Assembly: GCA_003599885.1 (NCBI GenBank)
Contig: QZKW01000003.1
Coordinates: forward strand, 1-64,000
Source of the DNA: Desulfobacteraceae bacterium
Lineage (GTDB): Bacteria; Desulfobacterota; Desulfobacteria; Desulfobacterales; Desulfosalsimonadaceae
Direction of reading: 5' to 3'
DNA: 64,000 nucleotides
The notes under the pieces were generated by a model. That model did no database searches. It saw only the letters and a program-made list of their open reading frames with translations, and had not been told where the DNA came from. Made by a program: the position numbers and the translations under genes. Positions 50,372 to 60,512 of this stretch are shown in pieces (the first letter of the stretch is position 1; each line of letters opens with the position of its first letter).

Positions 50372-52009
50372 TTATCCGATCGATAGCCCAAAGTCTTCCA
50401 GATCCAGATGGTCCTCTATGGAAATAATCTGGGACAGCATGTCCCGCATCTCTTTGGGAACGATATCTTCATACTGTTTAAAATTTTCCATAAATTCAGA
50501 CACCAGACGGATGGCGCGCAATTCATATTCGCCGGCGTCTTCTGCGGACTCTCTTGGACTTAACAATTGCGCGGGAACCGCATCCCCCGGACATGTTTTG
50601 GGGATTTCAAACTGGAAAACCGGATCGGTTTCAAACGCTACTTTGGCGAGTTCTCCGGAGATTGCAGCACGGATCAGCGCCCTTGAATACTCGATTTTTA
50701 TCCGGTCACATTTAAAGCTAGGCTCACCGCTCCAGCCGGTGTTGACCAGCCAGCAATGGATGTTGTATTTCATGATGTTTTCCATCAATCGTTTGGCATA
50801 GGCGTATGCGGGCAATGCAATCATGGTGTCGCCAAAAGCCACGCTGAACATGACCTGGGGTTCAAAATCTCCAGCAGCCGTCTGATTGAATTTTGACGTA
50901 TAGGCAGATAGAAACGCATACACCGCCTGCTCTGGCGTCAACCGGGCGATAGGGGGAAGAACGCCGTAGGCGTCACAGGTCAGAAGAAAAATATTTTTGG
51001 GATGTGTAAATATCGTTTCCCGGCTGGCTATGGGAATATGGGAAAGGGGATATACGCACCGGGTGTTTTCCGTCAGACTGTCGTTGTTCAAATCCACTCG
51101 GCGGGTCGTTTTTTCAATACTGACATTTTCCAGAATGGAGCCGAATTTCCGGGTGCATTCATAAATAAAGGGCTGCTTTTCTTTGGCAATGTTCATCACA
51201 CGGGCGTAGCCGCCCCGTTCCAGATTAAACAAACCTTTATCGCTCCATCCATGGGCATGGTCCCCGATCAGACGTCTTTCGGGATCCATGGCGAGAGTGG
51301 TTTTACCGGTTTCCTCACGACCCAGGAACAGGGCAACATCTCCCTCCGGCCCAACATTGGCCGAACAGCGCATGCAAAATACCGATTCCGGCATGAGGTA
51401 GGTGGCCAGGGTGAAGACCGCCTGCCGGAGTTCGCCGGCATAACTGGATCCCCCGATCAATACCACTTTCCGGCTCAGGTTGACGATCACAAATGATGAT
51501 GAACGGGTGCCGTCAACTTCCGGAATCGCCGTAAATCCGGGGATGTGTATAATGGTAAACCCCGGGGTGAAGGATTTCAAAGAATCCGGGCCATCCACCT
51601 GGAAAAACATATTACGAACAAACAAACTGTGCCATGCGGTTTCCGTAATGATCCGGATCGGCATTTGGGATTCGTGATCGCTGCCCACAAGGCAGTCCTG
51701 AACATAGGCTTCCTTATTATGCATGTAAGCCATCATGCGGTAAAACAATGTGTTGAAATGGCTTTCGGACAAAGCGTTTTTTTCATCGCTCCAAAAAACT
51801 TTTTCTTCGCTATAAGCGTCTTTAACAATGAACTTATCTTCCGGTGCCACTTCGGCGTATTGCCCCGTGCGGACAACCACAGGACCCAAGTGGGCAATCT
51901 GCCCTTCCCGGTTGGTCACGATTTTTTCATACAGCAGCGAGGTCGGCAAATTCCGGTATATCTGGCTTAAGTTCTTCTCGAAATATTCAAGGCTCAGGGT
52001 GTCAACCAT
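50372..52009 (-). CDS. Phosphoenolpyruvate carboxykinase (ATP) homologue lacking metal ligands
   Basis: A 545-residue protein with the whole PckA fold, e.g. VLIGGSSYAGEL, CSANVG, TGKTTLA, SLTENTR, DAYGVLPPIARLTPEQ, LVNTGWSG. The active site is not intact. Against E. coli PckA numbering: Arg65 is Val54 (APEDKF), Lys212-Lys213 are Arg195-Gln196 (AGELRQ), His232 is Arg214 (MRCSANVG), Asp269 is His251 and Glu270 is Ala252 (IGDHAHGW). The P-loop GLSGTGKT reads GREETGKT (230-237), so nucleotide may still bind. Lys213, His232 and Asp269 are the Mn ligands, so PEP formation is doubtful. It follows the CoA hydrolase gene by 45 bp with AAGGAG. Confidence 0.85.
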   Translation of the reverse strand: MVDTLSLEYFEKNLSQIYRNLPTSLLYEKIVTNREGQIAHLGPVVVRTGQYAEVAPEDKFIVKDAYSEEKVFWSDEKNALSESHFNTLFYRMMAYMHNKEAYVQDCLVGSDHESQMPIRIITETAWHSLFVRNMFFQVDGPDSLKSFTPGFTIIHIPGFTAIPEVDGTRSSSFVIVNLSRKVVLIGGSSYAGELRQAVFTLATYLMPESVFCMRCSANVGPEGDVALFLGREETGKTTLAMDPERRLIGDHAHGWSDKGLFNLERGGYARVMNIAKEKQPFIYECTRKFGSILENVSIEKTTRRVDLNNDSLTENTRCVYPLSHIPIASRETIFTHPKNIFLLTCDAYGVLPPIARLTPEQAVYAFLSAYTSKFNQTAAGDFEPQVMFSVAFGDTMIALPAYAYAKRLMENIMKYNIHCWLVNTGWSGEPSFKCDRIKIEYSRALIRAAISGELAKVAFETDPVFQFEIPKTCPGDAVPAQLLSPRESAEDAGEYELRAIRLVSEFMENFKQYEDIVPKEMRDMLSQIISIEDHLDLEDFGLSIG

Positions 52010-52054
52010 GATGTCTCCTTTTTATCTTCAATCAGTTAAAAACAAACCAAAGGG

Positions 52055-54247
52055 CTATATGCTTTTGGTGGACGTCAGGGCATATATCACCAGCTTTTGC
52101 ATCATTTTTTCTTTGGCTGAGGCGGGTTTATCCAGATTTAACCGTTCCAGATACGGCTTTGCCTTTTCAGGAACCGCACGGATCGTCATGGCCTTGCCCA
52201 AACTGGATACCTTGGACAATCCCTCCGTCATCTGTGCCTTCAGCCATTTCAGGGATTTGCCGATCACCAGTTCTTCCGGCGTAAAATCCGTGCCAAACGG
52301 GAAAGGCTCAAAAAATCCTTTTGCCTTGTACGACGCCATATCATCTTCCAGGCGCTGGGGATAATTGTTTCTGAACTGGTCAGGAATGGTGTAACTCTCT
52401 GGTATTTTCCGCGCTTTTTTAGCCTGCTCCAGCAGTCCGTCCTGGAATCTTGAATCCGTTATATTCAATAGCTGGGCGATAATTTCCTTATCCATTTTCC
52501 CGCGCAGGTCCGCAATCCCGTATTCTGTGATAACAAAATCCCGTAAATGTCTCGGAATTGTAATGTGCCCGTAGTTAAAGACAATATTGGACGCTGCCGA
52601 TTTTCCGGCCCCGCGCAACCCTTTACACATCAGGATAGACCGGCCGTCGGGAAGGGCGTGGGCCTGGGACACAAAATTATACTGTCCGCCGACCCCGCTG
52701 ACCACCTGGCCGTTTTCCAGACCGTCCGAAACCACGGCTCCGGAAAGAGTCACCATCAGACAGGCGTTGACGAACCGGCCATGGCGTCTCTGGAGACCTT
52801 TCAGCTCTTCACTGTAGTATGAATTGTTACCGTACAACTGATTGACATTCAGCACACTGGTCATATAAATCTGCTGGCGCTCTTCCTCACTCATATCGTT
52901 TAGCGTTTGATACAAGCTTTCCGGCCCCAGGAAAAAACCGCCGTGGATTAAAATGGCTTTTTTCAGAGTTGTTCCCAGGCAGTGCGAAGCCACATCTCTC
53001 ATAGTTTTGGCGTCGCTTAAATCAGCAGGGATTTCTGCTTTGCCGGTTTTAATAACCCCGTTTTCAAACGTCAGGCCCTGTTTAAAAATACCGTATTCCG
53101 TCAGGAAATCAAAATCCTGAGGCGTCAGAACCGGCTTGACCGCCCCGGCTTCGAGAAGGAGCTCAAGTGTTTTGGGGGTCACTTTTTCCGTGATTTTCTT
53201 TTCATTGACCAGCCGCTGAATATGGACATTGTTGTAGGTTTTCCGCTTTACCACACCGCAGTTGAGCAGGTACAGATATCCGTCGACCAGCATTTCGGTG
53301 GAACCGGTGATGCCCTCGTCAAAGGTAGAGGTACCGCCGAAGCGGTCAATCACATTGCCGAATTTGGACACTATGCCGGTATCGTTTAAAAATTTACGGT
53401 ATTCCGCATTTTGCGTATGACGCATGCGAAGTCCGTAACACAAGGCGTCACCCAGCGAGCCGATACCGATCTGAAGGGTGCCGCCATCCTTGATCATGGC
53501 GCTGGCATGCATACCGATCATATAATCCGATGTGGTGATCGACATTTTGGGGGCCCCGAACAAACGGGTAGAATATTTCGGCGCATCGATCACCGCATCA
53601 AACACTTCCGGTTTCACCACTGCATCCCCGTACATAAAAGGAAGGTTCTGATTAATTTGGGCGACAACAGCAATTTTCCGGCCTTCATTTTTCTCGAGGG
53701 CACGCATGGCCGGCACGATATCCAGAGATACTTCGGGATTGCAGCTCATGCTGTAAAATGTTTCACCGTTGATTTCTTTTTTACTGACAATCTGGGCCAC
53801 TACATTGATCCCCGCATCAATGGAGTCCCGCCAGGCGTGGGTGTAGTTTGAGCTGATATAGTTCATCTGGGCAGTGTCGACATTAATATAAGACCCTGCT
53901 TTCGCATAGAATTCCCTGAGTTCAAAATTTTCAGGCAGTTGGCCTTTGCGCAAGTCCAGCATGTACTCCAGCTCCACATAGCCGCTGAACTTTCTTTCCA
54001 CAAACGGGCCCAGAAATTTTTGTTCCAGATCACTGGCGCCTTTGGGCTTTTCAAGGGAAAGGGCGGTGCAGAAAACGAGTTGAATGGATGGATCTTCCTT
54101 GGCCCTTCGGTATAACGCATTGGCGAACTGATTGGGCTTTCCCAGACCCAGCGGCATGCCGAAAACAATTTTTTTCCCCACCTTGCGAATGACATCATCC
54201 ACGCATTTTTCCACATCCTGATAAAAGACAGGCTTTTTCACTTCCAT
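52055..54247 (-). CDS. Acetyl-CoA hydrolase/CoA-transferase family protein
   Basis: A 730-residue protein of the acetyl-CoA hydrolase/4-hydroxybutyrate CoA-transferase group. Two Rossmann-like halves: GMPLGLGKPNQFANALYRR near the start and the catalytic region GSTEMLVDGYLYLLNCGVVK with the Glu that forms the CoA thioester. GGTLQIGIGSLGDALCYGL and VITEYGIADLRG are family motifs. It is longer than usual (about 430-500), with a middle segment (400-500) and a C-terminal extension (640-730) unknown to me. It is upstream of the PckA-like gene. Confidence 0.88.
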   Translation of the reverse strand: MEVKKPVFYQDVEKCVDDVIRKVGKKIVFGMPLGLGKPNQFANALYRRAKEDPSIQLVFCTALSLEKPKGASDLEQKFLGPFVERKFSGYVELEYMLDLRKGQLPENFELREFYAKAGSYINVDTAQMNYISSNYTHAWRDSIDAGINVVAQIVSKKEINGETFYSMSCNPEVSLDIVPAMRALEKNEGRKIAVVAQINQNLPFMYGDAVVKPEVFDAVIDAPKYSTRLFGAPKMSITTSDYMIGMHASAMIKDGGTLQIGIGSLGDALCYGLRMRHTQNAEYRKFLNDTGIVSKFGNVIDRFGGTSTFDEGITGSTEMLVDGYLYLLNCGVVKRKTYNNVHIQRLVNEKKITEKVTPKTLELLLEAGAVKPVLTPQDFDFLTEYGIFKQGLTFENGVIKTGKAEIPADLSDAKTMRDVASHCLGTTLKKAILIHGGFFLGPESLYQTLNDMSEEERQQIYMTSVLNVNQLYGNNSYYSEELKGLQRRHGRFVNACLMVTLSGAVVSDGLENGQVVSGVGGQYNFVSQAHALPDGRSILMCKGLRGAGKSAASNIVFNYGHITIPRHLRDFVITEYGIADLRGKMDKEIIAQLLNITDSRFQDGLLEQAKKARKIPESYTIPDQFRNNYPQRLEDDMASYKAKGFFEPFPFGTDFTPEELVIGKSLKWLKAQMTEGLSKVSSLGKAMTIRAVPEKAKPYLERLNLDKPASAKEKMMQKLVIYALTSTKSI

Positions 54248-54291
54248 GTTTTATCCTCCGGAACCCATGCTCACAAAAAAATTAATATCAT

Positions 54292-54375
54292 GTTGACCGT
54301 CAACCGTGTTTACAAAAACACGCGTTGTTCTGACTCACCGCGTACCATTCAGGGCGAAACGAATAACGCCCTGAA
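54292..54375 (-). other. Cluster of three perfect hairpins in the acetyl-CoA hydrolase leader
   Basis: In the 386-bp gap before the CoA hydrolase gene (54248-54633) lie GTTGAC-C-GTCAAC (54292-54304), CGTGTTT-ACAA-AAACACG (54305-54322) and TTCAGGGCG/CGCCCTGAA (54348-54375). None has a T-run, so operator or RNA-structure roles are likelier than termination. I see no further gene in the gap. Confidence 0.5.
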
Positions 54376-54593
54376 ACAATAATATATATGCTTAAAATTA
54401 CGTGTAACGCTGGAATAAAATTTTGATGGAACCAAAGACTGATTCACCGGACACCGTCTGAAGAAATACCGGGCATGTAACGATGCTTGAGAACAATAAA
54501 AGTCATTAATTCAGAAAAAAGTCAATAGGATTTCTTTTTTTTGATCCTCGGGTTATTGACAAGGGAGGGTCTCGCAAACAATTCAGGGGCGGA

Positions 54594-54621
54594 GGAAGGA
54601 GAGTGGAAAGGCTCTCCTTCC
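54594..54621. terminator. Hairpin beyond the dnaJ-like gene
   Basis: GGAAGGAGAG pairs with CTCTCCTTCC across an eight-base loop, 13 bp past the stop of the minus-strand J-protein gene. No T-run, so termination is only probable. Confidence 0.45.
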
Positions 54622-54633
54622 TTGCGATAAATT

Positions 54634-55572
54634 TTATAAGCCCGTTTCAGCAAGGCTCTCAATTAATTGTTTTTGCTTTTTGTCTAAATGAACAGGCATT
54701 TCAACGTGAATTTCCACATATAAATTCCCCGATCCAGAGCCTTTCATGTGAGGGATACCGTTACCGGCAAGCCGCATCTTGCTTTTATGCTTTGTCCCCG
54801 GCGGTATTTTCAGACTGAGCTGCTTACCATCCAGGGTCGGAACCGATATCTGGGTGCCCAACAGCGCCTCGGTTAATTTTATTTCACGGTTTAAATACAG
54901 ATCAAATTCTTTATGCCTGAATGTCGGGTCATCCACGACCTTTGATTTAATAAACAGGTCGCCTGCCGGTCCACCATAAGGGCTCGGTTGCCCGCGCCCG
55001 GCAAACCGCAGTTTTTTCCCGGTAATCATGCCTTTGGGGATTTTTACGGTTAACGTCTCCGTGCCGCCGTCCGGGTTTTGAAGGGACAGGGTTTTAGATG
55101 TCCCGTTTGCTATTTCATACAGGGTCAGTGAAATTTCGTATTCCACATCCGATCCTTTAACCGGCGCGGATGGCTGCTGCCTTCCCCCGCCAAAATTAAA
55201 CGCGGACTCAGGATTGAAAGAAAACCTCCGTCCGCCTCCGCCCGTTTTTCTGCCGCCGGAAAAAAACGAACCGCCCCCAAAACCAAATTCCTTCAAAATA
55301 TCTTCAATATTGGAGCCCCGGAATATATCTTCCTGGGAAAAATTCTGCTGAAAGCTTTCAGAACCGTAAGTGTCGTATTGTTTCCGTTTTTCCGCATCAC
55401 TCAAGACGGCATAGGCTTCGCTGATCTCTTTGAATTTATCTTCAGCCGCCTTGTTTCCCTTGGAATGATCCGGATGGTATTTCATGGCGAGCTTGCGGTA
55501 GGCTTTTTTGATTTCATCCGCACTGGCGGTTTTATCCACGCCGAGACTTTTATAATAATCTTTTTGGGCCAT
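54634..55572 (-). CDS. Class B J-domain co-chaperone (CbpA-like)
   Basis: A 312-residue DnaJ relative. The J domain (3-70) carries HPD in KYHPDHSKG; a Gly/Phe-rich region (95-135) follows, then two C-terminal beta domains ([43 protein letters not shown]). There is no CxxCxGxG zinc finger, so it is class B. It stimulates DnaK in the cytoplasm. AAGGT before ATG. Confidence 0.92.
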   Translation of the reverse strand: MAQKDYYKSLGVDKTASADEIKKAYRKLAMKYHPDHSKGNKAAEDKFKEISEAYAVLSDAEKRKQYDTYGSESFQQNFSQEDIFRGSNIEDILKEFGFGGGSFFSGGRKTGGGGRRFSFNPESAFNFGGGRQQPSAPVKGSDVEYEISLTLYEIANGTSKTLSLQNPDGGTETLTVKIPKGMITGKKLRFAGRGQPSPYGGPAGDLFIKSKVVDDPTFRHKEFDLYLNREIKLTEALLGTQISVPTLDGKQLSLKIPPGTKHKSKMRLAGNGIPHMKGSGSGNLYVEIHVEMPVHLDKKQKQLIESLAETGL

Positions 55573-55657
55573 TTTTCAATTACCTTGCTGTTTGTCCTGT
55601 CCTTGTCATAAACTTTTTAATTAATTCAATAAAATATTAAGACAGATGGGTGTAAAG

Positions 55658-57553
55658 TCAACAGCCATTGCTAAGGGCCGGTTTCATTTTCATGGATTTT
55701 ATGGTGATCATAAGAACCGACAACGCCGTCGGCGTCATCCCGTCAATCCGCGAGGCCTGTCCGATAGATAGCGGCCTGACCCTGGATAGTTTTTCCTTTA
55801 ATTCATTGGATAGACCATGTACGGCGCTATAGTCAAACTCTCCAGGAATTTTTCGATCTTCCAGCGCATTAAATTTTTCGATTTCCTTGAGCTGTTTTTG
55901 AATATACCCTTCATACTTCACATCAATCTCAACCTGCCGGGCAACCCGCTGGTCCAGAATGGTTTCGCTGGGGGCGAAGGTGCGGACAATATTGTAATCC
56001 AGCTCTGTTCGTTTGAGCAGTTGATCCATATGTGTGCCGTTATCGATGGGCGCGGAATGATGGTCCTGCAAATAAAGATTCACCATGGCAGTGGGTTTGA
56101 CCACCGTTTTTTGGATTCTCCGGGTTTCATCCTGGATTTGCTGGCGCCTTTCCTGAACATCTTTTAAAATATCTGCATCAATGAGCCCGAGTGCGTGTCC
56201 GGTTTCCGTTAATCGCAGGTCTGCATTATCTTCCCGGAGCATCAGCCGGTATTCCGCCCGTGAGGTGAACATCCGGTAGGGCTCTGTGGTTCCCCGGGTA
56301 ACCAGGTCATCGATCATGACCCCCATGTATGCCTGGGCTCTGTCCAGTATAAATGCCGGTCGGCCGCATACTTTGCAGGCCGCGTTAATGCCCGCCCACA
56401 ATCCCTGGGCAGCGGCTTCCTCATAACCGGAGGTCCCGTTAATCTGTCCGGCCATATAAAGCCCTGAGATTTTTTTTGTTTCAAGGGCTGGGGTGAGCTG
56501 TAAGGGATTGACGTAATCATATTCAATGGCATAAGCCGGGCGCATGATTTCTGCGGATTCAAGGCCTTCAATGGAACGAACCACTTCAAGCTGAATTTCA
56601 ACAGGTAAGCTGTTGCCCAAGCCGCTGGCGTAGATTTCATCCGTATCCAGCCCTTCGGGTTCAAAAATCACCTGATGCCGGTCCCGATCCGGAAATTTGA
56701 CCACCTTGTCTTCAAACGACGGGCAGTAGCGCGCTGACGTGCCGGTTATCCGCCCGCTATAAAGCGCTGAAAGTTCAATATTATCCGACACGATCTGGAT
56801 GGTGTTTTTCCGGACATGACTCATATAGCTGGGCTGCGGCGGCAGAACAAACCGGGTGGATCGAAAGGAAAACGGCTCTCCCGGATCATCAGAGTCCTGG
56901 CGGGTCATTTTTGAAAAATCGATACTGGATTTGTGCAACCGGGGCGGTGTTCCGGTTTTCAGCCGCCCCAGCTGAAAACCCAGGTGTTTTAAATTTTCAG
57001 CCAGGGCGTAGGACGCGAATTCACCGGCCCGGCCTGCCTGAAATGATCGTTCGCCGATATGTACGAGACCGCTTAAAAATGTGCCGGTCGCCAGCACCAC
57101 GGTTTTGGTTTGAAACCCGTACCCTGTATGATCGACAATGCCCACAACAGCGCCGTTTTCCACCACCAGCTCATCCACCCGTCCCTGTTTCACGTCCAGA
57201 TTCGGTGTTTTTTCCACAACGGATTTCATGGCGATATGATAGCGGATTTTATCGTTTTGCGTCCGGGAGGAATGCACCGCCGGACCTTTTTTCGTATTTA
57301 ATTTCCGGTAGCTGATGGCGGTTTGATCCGTAATTTTCGCCATTTCACCGCCCAGGGCGTCGATTTCCTTAACCAGCTGCCCTTTCGCCATTCCCCCGAT
57401 TGACGGACTGCACGGCATGGCTGCGATTTTATCCAGATCAATCGCCATCAGCATCACCCGGCACCCCATCCGGGCGGCGGCCAGAGCGGCTTCGCATCCG
57501 GCATGACCGGCCCCAATCACAATTACGTCATATTTTTTTGAATATACAGCCAT
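55658..57553 (-). CDS. mnmG: tRNA uridine-5-carboxymethylaminomethyl synthesis enzyme MnmG
   Basis: A 631-residue FAD enzyme that, with MnmE, modifies U34 of tRNAs. FAD loop [23 protein letters not shown], then [41 protein letters not shown] and [17 protein letters not shown]; the C-terminal domain is complete. ATG 57553 ([14 protein letters not shown]) is preferred to two upstream Met codons, none with a clear ribosome site. Normal length. Confidence 0.95.
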   Translation of the reverse strand: MAVYSKKYDVIVIGAGHAGCEAALAAARMGCRVMLMAIDLDKIAAMPCSPSIGGMAKGQLVKEIDALGGEMAKITDQTAISYRKLNTKKGPAVHSSRTQNDKIRYHIAMKSVVEKTPNLDVKQGRVDELVVENGAVVGIVDHTGYGFQTKTVVLATGTFLSGLVHIGERSFQAGRAGEFASYALAENLKHLGFQLGRLKTGTPPRLHKSSIDFSKMTRQDSDDPGEPFSFRSTRFVLPPQPSYMSHVRKNTIQIVSDNIELSALYSGRITGTSARYCPSFEDKVVKFPDRDRHQVIFEPEGLDTDEIYASGLGNSLPVEIQLEVVRSIEGLESAEIMRPAYAIEYDYVNPLQLTPALETKKISGLYMAGQINGTSGYEEAAAQGLWAGINAACKVCGRPAFILDRAQAYMGVMIDDLVTRGTTEPYRMFTSRAEYRLMLREDNADLRLTETGHALGLIDADILKDVQERRQQIQDETRRIQKTVVKPTAMVNLYLQDHHSAPIDNGTHMDQLLKRTELDYNIVRTFAPSETILDQRVARQVEIDVKYEGYIQKQLKEIEKFNALEDRKIPGEFDYSAVHGLSNELKEKLSRVRPLSIGQASRIDGMTPTALSVLMITIKSMKMKPALSNGC

Positions 57554-57730
57554 TTCGAACCACTTCATTACATTACCAAATTGCCGATTTCGCAATTAAA
57601 ATTTTCATTATTTAAAACCGTCACTAATAATTGCCATGCGGAATATGTATATGCTAATGCTTACCAGAACAAACACAATTTAAAAATATTTTTCCCCTAA
57701 CTGCAAAAGGTTGTTAACGGGCCCTGAACC

Positions 57731-58666
57731 ATGGAAAAGCCATATTACGATTTAAATACTTATTTTAAAAATATTTTTGGTCACCGGGTGCATAAAATTT
57801 CCATTGATGCCGGCATGTCGTGTCCTAACCGGGATGGCCGCCTCTCCACATCCGGGTGTATCTACTGCAACCAGAAAGGTTCAGGAACCGGTCGTTTCCA
57901 TAAGGGTTTTTCCGTCACCGATCAGCTCGAAAACGCTAAAGTCTATGTCAGGAAACGGTTTAAAGCCCAGAAATTTATCGCCTATTTCCAGTCTTTTACC
58001 AACACCTATGCACCAATTGATCACCTGAAGCGGCTCTATGATGAAGCGCTGGCAGTTGAAGACGTGATCGGTCTTGCCATCGGTACCCGGCCGGACTGTG
58101 TTGACGAGGATATTTTAAACTTATTGCAGGGGTATGCAAAAAATTTTCTGATCTGGATCGAGTACGGATTGCAGTCCGCCCACGACGAGACATTGTCCCT
58201 GATCAATCGGGGGCATAATTTTAAAGCATTTAAAGACGCGGTGGAAGCCACGCAAAAACGGGGAATTCATATTTGTGTACATGTCATTTTGGGACTTCCC
58301 GGCGAAACCAGAACGCAGATGCTGGAAACTGCCAAGATTCTCTCCCGCATGGAGATTAATGGGTTAAAGTTTCACCTGCTGTATGTCATCAAAGGGACGG
58401 AAATGGAAAAATGGCATCATGAGGGAACCTATACCTGCCTGACCATGCAGGAATACGCGGATCTGGTATGCGAGTTTTTATCCTATGTGCCAAAGACGGT
58501 TGTTGTTCAGCGGCTTACCAGTGACCCGCATCCAGGAGAGTTGATTGCCCCTTCCTGGGCACTCCATAAAGAGAGCATTCGGTCTCTGATCCGGCAGACA
58601 TTTGGCGTCCGGGATTTATACCAGGGGAAATGGTTTCAGCCGGTAAGCGAAAAACCAAAATTATAA
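57731..58666 (+). CDS. Radical SAM protein, YhcC/TIGR01212 family
   Basis: A 311-residue radical SAM protein. Cluster Cys come as SCPNRDG and GCIYC (C-x11-C-x2-C). IGTRPDCVDEDILNLL, IWIEYGLQSAHDETLSLINRGH and HVILGLPGETRTQMLETAK are typical of the YhcC group. The function is unknown; related Elp3-like enzymes modify tRNA. A terminator follows at once. Confidence 0.88.
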   Translation: MEKPYYDLNTYFKNIFGHRVHKISIDAGMSCPNRDGRLSTSGCIYCNQKGSGTGRFHKGFSVTDQLENAKVYVRKRFKAQKFIAYFQSFTNTYAPIDHLKRLYDEALAVEDVIGLAIGTRPDCVDEDILNLLQGYAKNFLIWIEYGLQSAHDETLSLINRGHNFKAFKDAVEATQKRGIHICVHVILGLPGETRTQMLETAKILSRMEINGLKFHLLYVIKGTEMEKWHHEGTYTCLTMQEYADLVCEFLSYVPKTVVVQRLTSDPHPGELIAPSWALHKESIRSLIRQTFGVRDLYQGKWFQPVSEKPKL

Positions 58667-58677
58667 CTCGGATAAAC

Positions 58678-58712
58678 AAAAAGCCCGGATCAATGAATGC
58701 TCCGGGCTTTTT
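58678..58712. terminator. Bidirectional terminator
   Basis: AAAAAGCCCGGA and TCCGGGCTTTTT (12-bp stem, 11-base loop) with T5 on both strands, between the radical SAM gene and minus-strand tRNA-Ser. Confidence 0.9.
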
Positions 58713-58717
58713 AAATT

Positions 58718-58810
58718 TGGCGGAGAGACAGGGATTCGAACCCTGGGTGCAACTTTCGCCACACACTCGCTTAGCAGGCGAGCGCCTTCAGCCTACTCGG
58801 CCATCTCTCC
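58718..58810 (-). tRNA. tRNA-Ser (GCT)
   Basis: Class II cloverleaf: GGAGAGATGGCCGAGT start, anticodon loop CTGCTAA between CTCGC and GCGAG, long variable arm, T-arm with GGTTCGAATCC, discriminator G and encoded CCA. Confidence 0.96.
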
Positions 58811-58857
58811 GTTGAAACAACTTTCAACCGTCTTTTGATAAAAAAAAACAATATAAA

Positions 58858-58943
58858 TGGCGGAGGGAGTAGGATTCGAACCCACGGAGCTTTCGCTCAA
58901 CGGTTTTCAAGACCGCCGCCTTAAACCACTCGGCCATCCCTCC
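58858..58943 (-). tRNA. tRNA-Ser (TGA)
   Basis: Class II cloverleaf: GGAGGGATGGCCGAGTGG start, anticodon loop CTTGAAA between GCGGT and ACCGT, variable arm GAGCGAAAGCTC, discriminator G and encoded CCA. 47 bp upstream of tRNA-Ser(GCT). Confidence 0.96.
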
Positions 58944-59061
58944 TGCAGTGTAAGTTTGCCTTAATACAAAATTTGAAACAGCAGGTCAATATTATTTTTT
59001 GAAAATATTTCGGATATAATAATATTTTCAATGGTTATTAGTGCGTTAGACGCAAAGAATA

Positions 59062-59089
59062 TTGACATGTAATTTTTTTTACTTATTAT
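59062..59089 (+). promoter_or_regulatory. Sigma-70-type promoter for the acidic-protein gene
   Basis: TTGACA (59062-59067), 16-bp AT-rich spacer and TATTAT (59084-59089), about 85 bp before ATG 59174. Confidence 0.6.
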
Positions 59090-59173
59090 GTGCCTGTAAA
59101 CAACATCATATTGGCAGATATTGATCAACCGTATTGAAATAAATACGGTATTCTTTTTTAAGGGAGACACCAG

Positions 59174-59668
59174 ATGAAGCAGAAGTACGCAATTGAAAGA
59201 AATAAAGAAACCGGCAACCTGACAATCAAGGAATATGCTGAACTCGATAAAGGTTTGTTTTCGCTTATTTTTGAAGAATCATACCAGGGCGATGTGATTT
59301 CAGCCGCCATAAAAGAAGGTCCCGGCGCGGTGATTTCAGCCATACGTACCCCGAGTCTTTATCCAATTGCGGAATATGCGGAGAAAATAGCTGAAAAAAT
59401 TATCCATATCTTTGAAGACCCTTCTTTAGGTGACGAACCGGTAGATCTGGTGTTTAATGATGTCAAGCTGATGCAAAAAGGGCGGAAAGAAACGGTGGAT
59501 GCTGATGTTCCGGTGGAAATCGATGACCTGCTTGACGATGTTCCAGGAAAAGATCTGGATGATGATGATGATGTTGTTGATGTTGATGATGTTGATGACC
59601 TGGATGATCTCGGCGATATAGACGATGCGGATGACATAGACGATGCAGACGCACTTGACGAAGAGTAA
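59174..59668 (+). CDS. Small protein with extreme acidic C-terminal tail
   Basis: A 164-residue protein I do not recognise. Residues 1-110 look folded (YAIERNKETGNLTIKEYAELD, SLIFEESYQGDVISAAIKEGPGAVISAIRT, YAEKIAEKIIHIF). From about 125 on it is almost pure Asp with Val, Leu, Ile and Ala: runs such as DLDDDDDVVDVDDVDD. Such tails bind cations or basic partners; which is unknown. AGGGAG sits before ATG. No signal peptide. Confidence 0.75.
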   Translation: MKQKYAIERNKETGNLTIKEYAELDKGLFSLIFEESYQGDVISAAIKEGPGAVISAIRTPSLYPIAEYAEKIAEKIIHIFEDPSLGDEPVDLVFNDVKLMQKGRKETVDADVPVEIDDLLDDVPGKDLDDDDDVVDVDDVDDLDDLGDIDDADDIDDADALDEE

Positions 59669-59829
59669 TTAATATTTAACTTCAGATATTTACGTCTGCA
59701 TGGGTTTTTTATCGCCAAAAAAATTAAACCATTTCTACCACCATTCGCCACGCACAGCGGCGAACAGACCGTTCCAAAATGACGGGATTGTCTGATAATT
59801 TTCCGGCTTGGCCGGGTTAGGATATAAAA

Positions 59830-60507
59830 ATGGCATTTGAAACCAAGGAGCAGGTTCTGGAAAAAATTCTGGCGCAAAAAAAGCCGGAATGCCCGGACTG
59901 CAATAAAGAAATGAATTTATGGGAAGTCCCGCCGATTACATGCGGCGACGGACTGGGCTGGGACTCACCGTATTTATACGTATGCTTCAACGATAAATGT
60001 CCGGTATACGTCAGCGGCTGGGACAACCTGATGGAAAATTACGCGCACCGCGCATCCTACCGGTGCATCAAAAGCCCGTTTGGAAACAATTTTGAGGTCA
60101 TGCCCGTATTCAGTCCCGAGGGAGGTTCTGGTCAGATTATTGATGATCAGGTCATGGCGGAACAGGAAGTGCTTAAGGAATCGATAAAAAAGGGGTTTTC
60201 CATACTGGCGGATTGCTATGTTTCAAAGGATGACCTCACGGTTGTTCGCCTGCTGCTGGATCCTTTTGAGCCGGTCCGGGTTCGTGTAAAAGCCGCTGAA
60301 ATGGCGGGTGATCTGGCAGGGATTGAAGCGATTGATTTGATAAATAATTTTAAATTCGAAAACGATGTACTGCAAAGAGGCGCAAAAACAGCGGTTGAAA
60401 AAATTCATGAACGGCATTTTACACGGGAATGCCCGTTTTGTGCAGAAATCATCAAAAAACGAGCGTCCATCTGCAAGCATTGCGGACTGGAAGTGGCCGG
60501 AAAATAA
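59830..60507 (+). CDS. Protein with N- and C-terminal zinc-finger motifs and a HEAT-like middle
   Basis: A 225-residue protein of unknown role. Residues 21-60 carry ECPDC...TCGD...CFNDKCP, a likely zinc knuckle. The middle (about 115-200) is helical with one HEAT-like unit (LLLDPFEPVRVRVKAAEMAGDLAGIEAIDLI). The C-terminus is a zinc ribbon: ECPFC-x10-CKHCG. AGGA before ATG. It and the 61982 gene both use HEAT-like helices, which hints at a shared pathway. Confidence 0.75.
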   Translation: MAFETKEQVLEKILAQKKPECPDCNKEMNLWEVPPITCGDGLGWDSPYLYVCFNDKCPVYVSGWDNLMENYAHRASYRCIKSPFGNNFEVMPVFSPEGGSGQIIDDQVMAEQEVLKESIKKGFSILADCYVSKDDLTVVRLLLDPFEPVRVRVKAAEMAGDLAGIEAIDLINNFKFENDVLQRGAKTAVEKIHERHFTRECPFCAEIIKKRASICKHCGLEVAGK

Positions 60508-60512
60508 ACAAA

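Noticed and set aside
58515-58815. Frames across tRNA-Ser (both strands)
   Set aside because: They run through a tRNA gene and a terminator; not coding.
59359-59877. 172-residue Ser-rich minus-strand frame
   Set aside because: Complement of the Asp-rich tail (GAT read backwards gives Ser); an artefact.
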